Source: Paenibacillus dauci | GTDB taxonomy: Bacteria; Bacillota; Bacilli; Paenibacillales; Paenibacillaceae | Assembly (NCBI RefSeq): GCF_000971985.1 | Contig: NZ_KQ040800.1 | Location: 217 to 64,216 of the forward strand | Reading direction: 5' to 3' | DNA: 64,000 bases | In this document: in pieces, positions 7,693 through 17,145 of the stretch | How the letters are laid out: each line of letters opens with the position of its first letter | How positions within the stretch are numbered: the first letter of the stretch is position 1 | Notes under the pieces: model-generated | What the model saw: only the letters and a program-made list of their open reading frames with translations | What the model was told of the DNA's origin: nothing | Databases searched by the model: none | Position numbers and translations under genes: made by a program

Positions 7693-9274
7693 TAATAACA
7701 CGGTAGCTAAAGTGCTAGCATTGGTTGTAAGCATACTGCTGTGGATTATGGTCCATATGGATAACAATACTCTTCCTATGCAATCCTCAGCCTCTCAGGT
7801 CGGTACCAGTGTCATTAATGATGTGCAGGTGCAGCCATATGGATTTGATGAAGACAAATATGTATTGAAATCGATTGAGCCTTCGACGGTTAGTATTGAA
7901 GTCAGAGGTACGCGCCCGGATCTTTTGCCTTCGGACAGTTATAAGGCAAAGGTCGATCTGAGCCAGATCAAAGGAGCAGGAACGGTTAGTCTTCCGCTGA
8001 TCACCGATACACCGGCTAGCGTACAATATGTCTCTTCTACACCCAGTGTGGTCAAAGTAACGATTGAAGAGAAGACTTCTAATGCTTTTGTTCCCGAGAT
8101 TATCACGCAAGGGGAGCCTGCTGCAGGTTATCAGAAGGGTACACCGGTTATTACGGATGGAACAGACAAGGTTAGTGTTACACTGCCGCAGAGCCGCCTT
8201 GAGGACGTGCAGAAGGTGCAGGGTGTAATCAGTGTTGCAGAGGCAACCGACACCGTATCCAAAACAGTAGCGCTGGCTGTCTACGATAAGGCAGGAAATG
8301 TAATGAAGGATGCTGTTATTTCTCCTTCTTCTGTCAAGGCAGAAGTACCGATTGGAGCAGCCACCCGAACGCTGCCGCTCAATCTTAGTTATACCGGTCA
8401 GCTGCCGAATAGCTTGGTGCTGGCTGGGACAGAAGTGAGTGCAGATCAGATTACCGTATATGGCTCCGAGTCTGCACTCGCTGCACTCGGTGATTCGATT
8501 ACCGCTTCTGTGGATCTAAGCTCTATCGAACAGGCAGGAACGGTAACATTGACTGCCAAGCTGGATCTTCCGAAGGGAACTGAACGTATCTCGCCTTCTT
8601 CCGTACAAGTGAAGATCACTACAGAAGAATTCTCCGAACGGGTCATCCAGAATGTACCGATTGGTCTGGTAGGAACAGGTTCAAATCTGGAAGCAGTAAT
8701 TACGAAACCGCAGAGCAAGCAGGTCAGTCTGAATATCAAGGGCTCCCCAGAAGCACTTCAGGCTGTGAAGCCCGAAGATATTAAAGCAACAGCTAATCTA
8801 AATGGCCGTGGCCCGGGTACCTACACGATTCCGGTGCAGATTGTACTGCCGGAAACGGTCAGTCTGACCGATCCGGGAATCAAGCTGAATGTAACGGTAA
8901 CTATTACAGAGAGTGCCAACAGTTCAGGAGCAGGCAATGGTACTGGAGACAATGGACAAAGTAATGGGGCTGGTACTACAGAAGAGGGGGAGGCTGAGTC
9001 AGGTGCAGGAACAGGTACTGCTGTACCTGACTCCTCCAACCCGGAAGAACAGCCTGGCACAAACTCTGGTACAGGTAATGAACAGCAACCGGACACACCT
9101 CCAGCAGAAGGAGAACAGCCGGAGGCGGGGACTCCACCTGTATCCAGTAATGAACCGACAACACCGGCTACTCCATCTACAGAAGAGAATACCGAGCAAA
9201 AGCAGGGTGCTGTAAGCAAGAATGGCGAGACGACAACAAGCGCCAAAGCGGTTTTTTCCACAACTTATCATTAA
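7673..9274 (+). CDS. cdaR: CdaR, YbbR-domain regulator of CdaA, with long low-complexity tail
   Basis: A membrane-anchored extracytoplasmic protein that modulates CdaA activity. One N-terminal membrane segment (VLALVVSILLWIMVHM) is followed by about four YbbR repeats of 80-90 residues up to about residue 410. The last 120 or so residues are a Ser/Gly/Thr/Pro/Glu-rich low-complexity tail, not part of the YbbR fold and making the protein (533 aa) longer than many family members. It overlaps cdaA by 20 bases, with AAGGGGG inside the cdaA coding sequence as its ribosome binding site; ATG 7676 is an equally possible start. Confidence 0.93.
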   Translation: MMDKWISNNTVAKVLALVVSILLWIMVHMDNNTLPMQSSASQVGTSVINDVQVQPYGFDEDKYVLKSIEPSTVSIEVRGTRPDLLPSDSYKAKVDLSQIKGAGTVSLPLITDTPASVQYVSSTPSVVKVTIEEKTSNAFVPEIITQGEPAAGYQKGTPVITDGTDKVSVTLPQSRLEDVQKVQGVISVAEATDTVSKTVALAVYDKAGNVMKDAVISPSSVKAEVPIGAATRTLPLNLSYTGQLPNSLVLAGTEVSADQITVYGSESALAALGDSITASVDLSSIEQAGTVTLTAKLDLPKGTERISPSSVQVKITTEEFSERVIQNVPIGLVGTGSNLEAVITKPQSKQVSLNIKGSPEALQAVKPEDIKATANLNGRGPGTYTIPVQIVLPETVSLTDPGIKLNVTVTITESANSSGAGNGTGDNGQSNGAGTTEEGEAESGAGTGTAVPDSSNPEEQPGTNSGTGNEQQPDTPPAEGEQPEAGTPPVSSNEPTTPATPSTEENTEQKQGAVSKNGETTTSAKAVFSTTYH

Positions 9275-9345
9275 TTGGGTATAAATGATCCGAATAGCTA
9301 TTGACAGTAAGGTAGGGAAGACGTATAAAGAAATGGTTGTCTGAT

Positions 9346-9397
9346 GCAGTCCGGTCGGCGATAAAGATAGCAGAGTCGCCGCTGCCGGGCTGCTTTT
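9346..9397 (+). terminator. GC-rich hairpin with T-tail between cdaR and glmM
   Basis: GCAGTCCGG (9346-9354) pairs with CCGGGCTGC (9385-9393, one G-U), and CGGCGA pairs with TCGCCG inside it. TTTT follows. It has the form of a partial terminator or attenuator inside what is usually one operon. The remainder of the 9275-9451 gap carries only the GGGAG ribosome binding site for glmM. Confidence 0.6.
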
Positions 9398-9451
9398 AGA
9401 CTGTCCAAACAACAATTTAATTTATTATTAATATCATAAGGGAGCACAACT

Positions 9452-10792
9452 ATGGGTAAATATTTCGGAACAGACGGTGTACGTGGTGTAGCAAACAAGG
9501 AATTAACAGCAGAAATGGCGTATCAGATTGGCCGCTGTGGAGGTTATGTACTAACACATGGCGCAGAGAAGCCAACAGTAGTGATCGGAATGGATACTCG
9601 TATCTCCGGTCTGATGCTGGAATCGGCGTTGATCGCCGGTATGCTGTCCATTGGCGCTCATATTATTCGTCTGGGTGTAGTAAGTACACCAGCGGTAGCG
9701 TACATTACCCGTTTGCTTAAAGCAGATGCAGGTGTGATGATCTCTGCTTCACATAATCCGGTAGAAGATAACGGCATCAAATTCTTTGGTGGCGACGGAT
9801 TCAAGTTGTCCGATGAAACCGAATTGCAGATCGAAGCACTTATGGATGCAGAAGTTGACCAGCTGCCACGTCCGGTAGGAGCAGATCTGGGGACGATTGT
9901 TAACGATGATACATCCAAATACAAATATCTGGAGCATCTCAAGTCTACTCTTACACACTCTTTTGAAGGTGTGAAAATTGTAATGGATTGTGCCAACGGT
10001 GCAGCCTATGAACTGGCGCCTGCTTTCTTCAAGGAACTGGGTGCGGAAGTTATCGCTATTGGAGCAGAACCGAATGGTCTGAATATCAATGACCACTGTG
10101 GATCTACACATCCGGAAAAGTTGAAGGAAGAGGTTCTGCGTCATGGTGCACAGATCGGTCTGGCTTTTGACGGCGATGCGGATCGTCTGATTGCTATTGA
10201 TGAAAAAGGTGAAGAAGTCGATGGCGATTATATCCTCTGTATCTGCGGCGATGCGATGAATCGCGCCGGCAAGCTGAAAGACAGCACTATCGTATCCACA
10301 GTTATGAGCAACATCGGCTTCTACAAAGCGACAGAAGCTCTGTCTCTGCGTACTGCACAGACAGCTGTAGGCGATCGTTATGTCATGGAAGAGATGAGAC
10401 GTGGTGGTTATACCCTGGGTGGCGAACAGTCCGGTCATGTTATTTTCCTCGATTACATCACAACCGGAGATGGCATCCTGACTGCCGTTCAGCTGGTAGA
10501 TACACTGGTAGGCTCCGGCAAGTCGCTCAGCGAACTGAAGTCCATGATGAACAAATATCCACAGGTGCTGGTGAACGTACGCGTCGAAAGCAAAGCTCGT
10601 TATGAAGGCAATACAGCCATCGCTGCTGCTGTCAAAGCGGTTGAAGATCAGCTGGGCAGCAATGGCCGTGTGTTAGTACGTCCATCCGGTACCGAGTCGC
10701 TGATTCGTGTAATGGCAGAAGGACCGGATAAAAATGAACTGGAGCAGTACGTTGCCCAGATCGTGGATGTCGTGAAAAAAGAACTGGTATAA
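9452..10792 (+). CDS. glmM: phosphoglucosamine mutase
   Basis: Converts glucosamine-6-phosphate to glucosamine-1-phosphate on the way to UDP-GlcNAc and peptidoglycan. The phosphoserine loop SASHNP has its active Ser at residue 100. The metal loop DGDADR is at about 242-247, and the sugar-binding GGEQSGH and phosphate-binding RPSGTE motifs follow in order. Length 446 is standard. ATG is preceded by AAGGGAG. It lies downstream of cdaA-cdaR, and GlmM is known to interact with CdaA, while glmS, which makes its substrate, is the next gene. Confidence 0.97.
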   Translation: MGKYFGTDGVRGVANKELTAEMAYQIGRCGGYVLTHGAEKPTVVIGMDTRISGLMLESALIAGMLSIGAHIIRLGVVSTPAVAYITRLLKADAGVMISASHNPVEDNGIKFFGGDGFKLSDETELQIEALMDAEVDQLPRPVGADLGTIVNDDTSKYKYLEHLKSTLTHSFEGVKIVMDCANGAAYELAPAFFKELGAEVIAIGAEPNGLNINDHCGSTHPEKLKEEVLRHGAQIGLAFDGDADRLIAIDEKGEEVDGDYILCICGDAMNRAGKLKDSTIVSTVMSNIGFYKATEALSLRTAQTAVGDRYVMEEMRRGGYTLGGEQSGHVIFLDYITTGDGILTAVQLVDTLVGSGKSLSELKSMMNKYPQVLVNVRVESKARYEGNTAIAAAVKAVEDQLGSNGRVLVRPSGTESLIRVMAEGPDKNELEQYVAQIVDVVKKELV

Positions 10793-10920
10793 ATCTCATT
10801 TATCTGGTTATTCGTTTATTCAAAAGTGTGCAGAGTGTTGTGAAGACGATCGATTCGGCAGCTTGGTAATAACCGAAATGCAGCTTTTCAATAATATTTT
10901 TAATGATACAAGTAAAGTAA

Positions 10921-10960
10921 GAGACAGTAAGCCTGTTCACGCAGACTCGCTGTCTTTTTT
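10921..10960 (+). terminator. terminator after glmM
   Basis: GAGACAG (10921-10927) pairs with CTGTCTT (10950-10956), an inner CTG/CAG stem supports it, and a T-run follows. From here to 11220 no gene or clear element is seen. Confidence 0.75.
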
Positions 10961-11220
10961 ACTTTGGGTATGTATAGTTTATTTAAATATGGTTGGTTGA
11001 GTGTTGAATATTAAACATGAAGTACAGCAGAAAGAACACGACGATAGAAAATGAAGAATTTAAATGGATATAATTGTAAAATGTTTTGAGTATAACGGTT
11101 AATTCTGCAAGTTGTCGTGTAAATGTAGGATATATGCAGCCAACCAGCCTATAATTATGGCTTTAATTCCATATGAAAAGCATTTGTTCTACTCATGACA
11201 ATCATGTCACATTTTTATCA

Positions 11221-11249
11221 TTGCCTTATCCGGGAAACATGCATATAAT
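11221..11249 (+). promoter_or_regulatory. sigma-A promoter of glmS
   Basis: TTGCCT (11221-11226), a 17-base spacer, then a perfect TATAAT (11244-11249). Transcription would start near 11256, about 95 bases upstream of the glmS ribozyme core. Confidence 0.8.
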
Positions 11250-11350
11250 GAAAAAGTTGCTATTTGTAATATAACTGTAACATTGCAGAGCTTACAATAG
11301 CGCTACTTTAAAAAGGAAAGTGAGGATTGTGATGTTACCAAGCAAGACCA

Positions 11351-11500
11351 AGCGCCAGAGCTCGAAGAGACGGAGAAAGTAAATATCGAGCTGACGAGGT
11401 GAAGGTGTTCGAAACATTCGGCGGGGACCTTCCGGTGATGCATCAGGCCGCAAATTGGAATCCAAATGCAGAGAGTGATCTCTGCCACAAAGATCCATTC
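11351..11500 (+). ncRNA. glmS ribozyme / glucosamine-6-phosphate riboswitch
   Basis: A self-cleaving leader that degrades glmS mRNA when glucosamine-6-phosphate is abundant. The core reads AGCGCCAGAGCTC with the expected cleavage just before GCGCC (about 11351/11352). P2 is GAGCTC with GAGCTG, followed by the hallmark TGACGAGGTGAAGG and TTCGGCGGGGACCTTCCGG. P4 is AATTGGAATC with GATCCATT, enclosing a hairpin GCAGAGA/TCTCTGC. The order and sequences match the Bacillus glmS ribozyme. The 3' boundary is set at the end of P4 and is approximate. It lies 160 bases upstream of the glmS start. Confidence 0.95.
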
Positions 11501-11662
11501 GATGCTAGCTTTATACTTATAAGAATGTGCATGTGACATGAATAGGAATACAGCATTATCAAGTGTGCATTCATTACGAATCTATAATTGCATAGTACTG
11601 ATTTCTATTCCTCATGTACAACCAACGTCAATGGACGTACTATCGAACGGAGGAATATAAAC

Positions 11663-13495
11663 ATGTGTGGTATTGTTGGATATATTGGAGATAAAAATAC
11701 GCAGGAAATTTTGGTAGACGGGCTTCGCAAACTGGAGTATCGCGGGTATGATTCCGCAGGTATCTCTGTATTTACAGACACTGGTCTGCAGGTTGTAAAA
11801 GCACAAGGTCGCATGGCTAACCTGGAATCCAAACTGGAGCAGCATCCACTGATCGGCAGAGCGGGTATCGGACACACGCGCTGGGCGACTCACGGTAAAC
11901 CATCTGATGTAAACTCTCATCCACATACAGACGAGAAGCAAAAATTCTCTGTTGTACACAACGGCATTATCGAGAACTATCTGGAACTGAAAGATGAACT
12001 GATTCGTTCCGGAATCCACTTTGTATCCGAGACCGATACTGAAGTTATCGCGCATCTGGTTGCTCGTGAATACGAAGGTGATATCGTCAAAGCTGTACAA
12101 AAAGCAGTAACTTACATGCGCGGTGCATTTGCACTGGGCGTTCTGACAGAGCATGAGCCGGACAAACTGGTAGCTGTACGTCAAGCCAGCCCGCTCGTTA
12201 TCGGCGTAGGAGAAGGCGAGAACTTTATCGGTTCCGATATCCCGGCTATTCTGAAATATACACGTAACGTATACATTCTGAATGATGGTGAAATGGCTGT
12301 TCTGACCAAGGATGCTGTTGAACTGATGTCGATTGAAGGTAACTTTATTTCTCGGGAAATGATCCATGTAGACTGGGATGCAGTAACCGCAGAAAAAGGC
12401 GGATTTGACCATTTCATGCTGAAAGAAATTCACGAGCAGCCAAAAGCGTATCGCGACACCATGCTGGGCCGTGTGAATGATGATGGTAAAGGCGTTCACT
12501 TCAGCGACCTGAAACTGACAGCCGAGCAAATTCGCAATATCCGTAATGTACAGATTATTGCATGTGGTACAGCGTATCATGCAGGTCTGGTAGGCCGTAA
12601 CATTATCGAGAAGCTGGCTCATATTCCGGTTGAAACGGATGTGGCTTCCGAGTACCGTTATCGTTCTCCGATCATTAACAAAGATACACTCGTTATTGTG
12701 GTGAGCCAATCCGGTGAGACTGCGGATACACTGGCAGCACTGCGTGAGGCACAGGCCAATGGTGCACACGTTATTGCAATCACCAACGTGGTAGGCAGCT
12801 CGATCGCCCGTGATGCGGATGATGTCATTGCTACACTGGCAGGACCGGAAATTGCTGTAGCTTCTACCAAAGCGTACACTTCGCAGCTGATCGCATTCTA
12901 TCTGTTCGGTCTGTATATGGCTGAGATTCGTGGCACACAGACAACCGAAGAGATTACACGTACACTCGCAGCGATGGATTCCCTGCCGGAACAGGTAGAA
13001 AAAGTGCTGGAAATGGCACCGGAAATCAAAGAGTACGCAGAGCATATCGCTCAGCACAAACACCTCTTCTTTATCGGACGCGGTGTGGATTATGCGGTTG
13101 TACAGGAAGGTTCTCTGAAACTGAAAGAGATCTCCTACATTCACTCTGAGGCTTATGCAGCAGGTGAACTGAAACACGGTACACTGGCTCTGATCGAAGA
13201 CGGTATTCCTGTTATTGCCCTGGCAACACAGGAAGATGTAATCGAGAAAACAGTCAGCAACATCAAGGAAGTCAAAGCTCGTGGTGGCGAAGTAATGGTA
13301 GTCTCTTATGAAGAGAACCGTGAAGATCTGCTCAAATCGGTAGATACCGTGATGACGATTCCAAGAACGCTGCCAATCCTGAGTCCTGCACTGTCTGTTG
13401 TTGTACTGCAGCTGTTGGCTTACTACGCTTCCCTGGCGCTGGAGCATGATGTGGACAAACCACGTAACCTGGCGAAAAGCGTAACGGTTGAGTAG
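11663..13495 (+). CDS. glmS: glutamine-fructose-6-phosphate aminotransferase (isomerising)
   Basis: Makes glucosamine-6-phosphate from fructose-6-phosphate and glutamine, the first committed step to UDP-GlcNAc. It starts MCGIVGYIG, giving the N-terminal catalytic Cys after Met removal. The class II glutaminase domain (to about residue 240) holds RGYDSAG and GHTRWATHG. Two SIS sugar-isomerase domains follow (SQSGETADT; STKAYTSQ), and the chain ends with the conserved DKPRNLAKSVTVE. Length 610 is standard. ATG 11663 is preceded by GGAGG at 11650-11654; upstream in-frame codons run into the leader and are not used. It is controlled by the glmS ribozyme. Confidence 0.98.
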   Translation: MCGIVGYIGDKNTQEILVDGLRKLEYRGYDSAGISVFTDTGLQVVKAQGRMANLESKLEQHPLIGRAGIGHTRWATHGKPSDVNSHPHTDEKQKFSVVHNGIIENYLELKDELIRSGIHFVSETDTEVIAHLVAREYEGDIVKAVQKAVTYMRGAFALGVLTEHEPDKLVAVRQASPLVIGVGEGENFIGSDIPAILKYTRNVYILNDGEMAVLTKDAVELMSIEGNFISREMIHVDWDAVTAEKGGFDHFMLKEIHEQPKAYRDTMLGRVNDDGKGVHFSDLKLTAEQIRNIRNVQIIACGTAYHAGLVGRNIIEKLAHIPVETDVASEYRYRSPIINKDTLVIVVSQSGETADTLAALREAQANGAHVIAITNVVGSSIARDADDVIATLAGPEIAVASTKAYTSQLIAFYLFGLYMAEIRGTQTTEEITRTLAAMDSLPEQVEKVLEMAPEIKEYAEHIAQHKHLFFIGRGVDYAVVQEGSLKLKEISYIHSEAYAAGELKHGTLALIEDGIPVIALATQEDVIEKTVSNIKEVKARGGEVMVVSYEENREDLLKSVDTVMTIPRTLPILSPALSVVVLQLLAYYASLALEHDVDKPRNLAKSVTVE

Positions 13496-13567
13496 TAGTT
13501 TACGAGTTGAGTATATTAATAATATGCAAGGGATAATTAAGTGTAGCCCTGCATAGAATCATAAATA

Positions 13568-13640
13568 GAAAATGCACCCTTTCCCTCAACAGGCAGACCT
13601 TTTACAGGTAAGCGGTTGAGTCGGAATGGGTGCATTTTTA
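13568..13640. terminator. bidirectional terminator between glmS and the minus-strand operon
   Basis: AAAATGCACCC at the left pairs with GGGTGCATTTTT at the right, with an inner CTCAAC/GTTGAG stem. A-rich and T-rich flanks allow termination from both sides, ending glmS and the convergent response-regulator operon. Confidence 0.88.
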
Positions 13641-13772
13641 TATGCATCATGGTAAAGGTGGATTCTCAAAATAAATATCTGTTTGAGAGCGAAATGTATA
13701 GGGATAGTGAATGTGTACTTTGAAGTGAAGAGTACATTTGAAAATGAAATTGGATAGGTAGCAGCAGAATAC

Positions 13773-14468
13773 TTACGGTTGAAAGCGATAGCCAGCTCCC
13801 CATACTGTCTGAATGTAACGGGGATTACCCGGATCGTCTTCAATCTTCTCACGCAGTCGATTAATATGAACAGCTACGGTAGCATTGTCACCTACCGAAT
13901 CAAAGCCCCAGATACGTTCATACAGGGTATCTTTGCTAAATACAATATTGGAATTGAGCACCAGAAAATGCAGCAGATCGAATTCCTTTTTCTTCAGTTC
14001 CAACTCGCGACCCTGAAGATAAGCGCGATGAGCATGGGTGTTGATCACAAAACTTCCCATCTCGATGGTGCCGCTTTGCTGGGCTGCGCCCATGCCTTTT
14101 TTGAGCCGGGCGTACTGTGCCAGATTGGATTTGACCCGGGCAATCAATTCATTGGGGGAAAAGGGTTTTACAATGTAATCATCAGCCCCCAGTCCCAGTC
14201 CACGAATCTTATCGATATCTTCCTGTTTGGCAGTTACCATCAGGATTGGAATATCGAGTTTCTCCCGCAGCTGCCGACAGACGGCAAATCCGTCCTGACC
14301 CGGCAGCATCAGATCAAGTAAAATCAGCTGAAATTGGCCGGATAATGCTCTTTCTGCACCGGTAATGCCATTGTCTGCGATCTCGACAGCAAACTGGTTG
14401 ATCTCCAGATAATCCCGTTCAATCGCTGCGATGGCTTCGTCATCTTCGATAATTAATATTTTGTTCAT
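13773..14468 (-). CDS. OmpR/PhoB-family response regulator
   Basis: DNA-binding output of the two-component system with the kinase just upstream. The receiver domain has the acidic pocket EDD (8-10), phospho-acceptor Asp52 (ILLDLMLPG) and Lys in VKPF (about 101). The C-terminal winged helix ends DNATVAVHINRLREKIEDDP...VWGAGYRF. Start: AGGAGGA is 6 bases before ATG 14468; an ATG at 14474 overlaps the kinase stop as ATGA but sits on the ribosome binding site. It is the last gene of a six-gene minus-strand operon. Tandem direct repeats at 22083-22111 upstream of the operon are a likely binding site. Confidence 0.93.
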   Translation of the reverse strand: MNKILIIEDDEAIAAIERDYLEINQFAVEIADNGITGAERALSGQFQLILLDLMLPGQDGFAVCRQLREKLDIPILMVTAKQEDIDKIRGLGLGADDYIVKPFSPNELIARVKSNLAQYARLKKGMGAAQQSGTIEMGSFVINTHAHRAYLQGRELELKKKEFDLLHFLVLNSNIVFSKDTLYERIWGFDSVGDNATVAVHINRLREKIEDDPGNPRYIQTVWGAGYRFQP

Positions 14469-14470
14469 TA

Positions 14471-15931
14471 TCATTCCTCCTGCTGAAGCACTGGCAGAAC
14501 AATCTCTATACAGAGACCGCCTGCTGGTGCGAGTCTGGCTTCAATATGACCACCCATGCGCTCTACAGCTTTGGCAGTGATAGCAAGTCCCAGTCCGCTG
14601 CCCTTATGGGGAAGATTGCGTGAAGGATCACTGCGATAAAAAGCATCAAATAACTTGCCAAGCGATTCCTCCGGTACACCGGGACCATTATCGGTCAATG
14701 TAATGACCAGCTGGTCTTGATGAAGCCAGGTGCTGATCCGAATCAGGCAGCGTTCCTTGTCTTTGTAATTCAGACTGTTCTCCAGAATATTTGTAAAAAT
14801 ACTATCCAGCTGTACCTGATCAGCCACAATTATAGCAGAATCATTAGAGATATCCATTTCGATATCAAGACCTCTTGTCCGGTATTCCTCAGCGGTCGCC
14901 CGGATCAAGGACAGTAGCTCCTGATTGACATCCAGCCTTTCGGGATCATAGGGATAGTCACCCATATCCAATTTGGAAAAAAGGAATATTTTGGATACCA
15001 TGCGATCAATATCTTCCGCTTTGGTCTTAATCATCGAAATATACTTCTCACGGGATTCCGGTGTGCTGGCTACACCGTCCAGCAGTCCTTCAGAATAGGC
15101 ACGGATCGAGGTCAGTGGAGAACGCAGGTCATGAGATATACTTGCGAGCAGCTCTTTGCGATTCTCTTCCTGCCTCTGGATTAGCTGCAGGGATTGCTTG
15201 AGCTGAACAGCCATATCGTTAAAATCTTTGCAGACCGCAGCAAATTCGTCATTATTCGGATAATGGATATGTGCATCGAGATTCCCATCACGAATCTCGT
15301 GAACCGCATGAACCAGATTGTCCAGCGGCTGCCGAATATGCCTGAACACAAAATGAGTTAGAAAACGGTTGGTGAAAATCACAGTAATGATCGTCCCCAG
15401 CCCCAGCATTATGAGGAAAATATTACTCAGAAAACTGTATAGTTCGTAATTGTTGTCTATCGAATTGTAGTGATCGAATTTGCTGAAAATGGAGACGGTA
15501 TAATCATCTCCATCCACCTTAACAGACTGGGTATAAATACTTTCTTTTTCCAGGGAAAGACTGGATTCTCCATCCAGCGTCCAGATCATTTTCATTATTT
15601 TGTTATCGCGATCAATATCCAGCATACCAAAGTTATAGATCAGCTTCCGGGAAGAAGTAGAATAGATACTTAGTTTCATGGAGTTTTTGTTCAGATATTC
15701 GTTTAGTTTTTGAACTTTCTGGGAATCGGGATGGGGCTGTTCATGAATAAGTTCCTTGGTAACGTTCAGTAGTCTGCTAGGATCCGCATACGTACTGTTT
15801 TCGCTCTCATCAATACTTTTCCAGTATTGATCGGAGAGTAACTTGCCGGACAGAATAATAATGACAGAAATAAATACAGGTATTACAACCATAAGAATGT
15901 TAGAGATCACCAAGCGCTGTTTAATTGTCAT
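14471..15931 (-). CDS. membrane sensor histidine kinase
   Basis: A 486-residue sensor. Membrane segment 1 is near residues 9-30, followed by an extracytoplasmic sensor region of about 130 residues. Membrane segment 2 (LSNIFLIMLGLGTIITVIF) is near 165-185, followed by a HAMP linker. HisKA has the phospho-acceptor in SISHDLRSPLTSIRAY (about 270), and HATPase has NSLNYK, DNGPGVP and GSGLGLAI. It overlaps the response regulator. The gene order (secreted protein, adaptor, ABC ATPase, permease, kinase, regulator) suggests it senses a condition or compound handled by the ABC system; the ligand is unknown. Confidence 0.93.
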   Translation of the reverse strand: MTIKQRLVISNILMVVIPVFISVIIILSGKLLSDQYWKSIDESENSTYADPSRLLNVTKELIHEQPHPDSQKVQKLNEYLNKNSMKLSIYSTSSRKLIYNFGMLDIDRDNKIMKMIWTLDGESSLSLEKESIYTQSVKVDGDDYTVSIFSKFDHYNSIDNNYELYSFLSNIFLIMLGLGTIITVIFTNRFLTHFVFRHIRQPLDNLVHAVHEIRDGNLDAHIHYPNNDEFAAVCKDFNDMAVQLKQSLQLIQRQEENRKELLASISHDLRSPLTSIRAYSEGLLDGVASTPESREKYISMIKTKAEDIDRMVSKIFLFSKLDMGDYPYDPERLDVNQELLSLIRATAEEYRTRGLDIEMDISNDSAIIVADQVQLDSIFTNILENSLNYKDKERCLIRISTWLHQDQLVITLTDNGPGVPEESLGKLFDAFYRSDPSRNLPHKGSGLGLAITAKAVERMGGHIEARLAPAGGLCIEIVLPVLQQEE

Positions 15932-15972
15932 ACCTTTATCCTTTCTGTGATCATTATGGTAATGCTATACAA

Positions 15973-17145
15973 TCAGTCGGTCCGCAGCGCATAGATCGGA
16001 CGCAGCCGGGACGCTTTGTAGGCAGGGCTGATGCCGAATACAAGGCCAATAAAAAAGGAAAATAAAAAGGCGATCAGTACCATATCCCATGCGTAGGCAA
16101 TCGGATTCCCGATCAATTGGCCAGCCAGTGAGGTCAGTCCGAGGCCTGCTCCGATCCCAATCAACCCTCCAAATGTACTGAGTACAATCGATTCAAACAT
16201 AAACTGCATCAGAATATTGCTTTTTTTGGCGCCAAGCGCTTTGCGGATACCAATCTCCCGGGTACGTTCGTTGACCGACATAATCATAATATTCATAATG
16301 CCGATTCCGCCGACAACCAGTGAGATTCCTGCAATGCTGGCGAGAGCGGTAGACAGCATCGCAGAGGTTTTCTCCGAGCTCTCTATCATCTCCTGGGCAT
16401 CAAATACATTATAGGCTTCAGGATGATTTTTAAATGTTTTACCCAGACTATTTTCCAGTTGGGCTTTGACTTCGGGGACATCCTGACGATTGGCTGCTTT
16501 GACAACAAAGGATTGAATCCCTTTGGTCTGCAGAAAACGTTCGGCGGTCGCTATCGGAATCAGTACCTTGTCATCATTGGAACCGGTTAGATCGGAGCCT
16601 TTGGGCTGCAGCACGCCGACAACTTTGAAGGAAATACCGTTCAGTCGTACATCCTGTCCAACCGGGTTACCAAGTCCATACAGCTTGCTTGCTACCTCGG
16701 AACCGAGTACAGCGACTTCCTGGCGATACTGACTATCGATATCAAGCAGGAAACGTCCTGCCCGCAATCGGTAATTTTTGAGTGGGCGGTAATTGGGCGT
16801 AACGCCTTCCAGCGAAGCATCCATATGACGATTGCCATATTTGGCAGTCGCACTGCCGGAAATGGTAGGCGAGACCAGATCGACTCCTTTTAGATAACTA
16901 TAGGCATCGACTTCTTCATAGGTCAGGGAACTGGTCACACCAATCCCCATGATGGATACCATAAGCTGATTGGTACCCAGATCGTCAAATTGTCCGGTGA
17001 TGGTATCGGTAAAGCTTCGACCGACAGATACGACCAGGATGACCGAAGATACACCAATAATAATACCAAGCATCGTCAGAAAGGAACGTATTTTATTACC
17101 GATAACACTGGTCATTGCCATCCGTATACTCTGAAAGAAGATCAT
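15973..17145 (-). CDS. MacB-like ABC transporter permease
   Basis: Membrane component of a tripartite-style exporter. The architecture is FtsX/MacB: N-terminal membrane segment (RSFLTMLGIIIGVSSVILVVS), a large extracytoplasmic MacB-PCD domain (about residues 45-240), then three C-terminal segments with the typical ERTREIGIRKALGAKKSNILMQF coupling region. Length is 390. It overlaps the ATPase gene by 4 bases (ATGA) and is 41 bases upstream of the kinase gene. Substrate unknown; peptides or lipoproteins are usual for the family. Confidence 0.93.
   Translation of the reverse strand: MIFFQSIRMAMTSVIGNKIRSFLTMLGIIIGVSSVILVVSVGRSFTDTITGQFDDLGTNQLMVSIMGIGVTSSLTYEEVDAYSYLKGVDLVSPTISGSATAKYGNRHMDASLEGVTPNYRPLKNYRLRAGRFLLDIDSQYRQEVAVLGSEVASKLYGLGNPVGQDVRLNGISFKVVGVLQPKGSDLTGSNDDKVLIPIATAERFLQTKGIQSFVVKAANRQDVPEVKAQLENSLGKTFKNHPEAYNVFDAQEMIESSEKTSAMLSTALASIAGISLVVGGIGIMNIMIMSVNERTREIGIRKALGAKKSNILMQFMFESIVLSTFGGLIGIGAGLGLTSLAGQLIGNPIAYAWDMVLIAFLFSFFIGLVFGISPAYKASRLRPIYALRTD

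Noticed and set aside
11588-11662. Upstream extension of glmS
   Set aside because: GlmS needs Cys directly after the initiator Met; the ATG at 11663 with GGAGG supplies this.
11612-13447. A 611-codon open frame antisense to glmS
   Set aside because: It mirrors glmS codon structure, has implausible composition (rich in Cys, Phe, Gln, Tyr), no ribosome binding site, and glmS is certain on the other strand.
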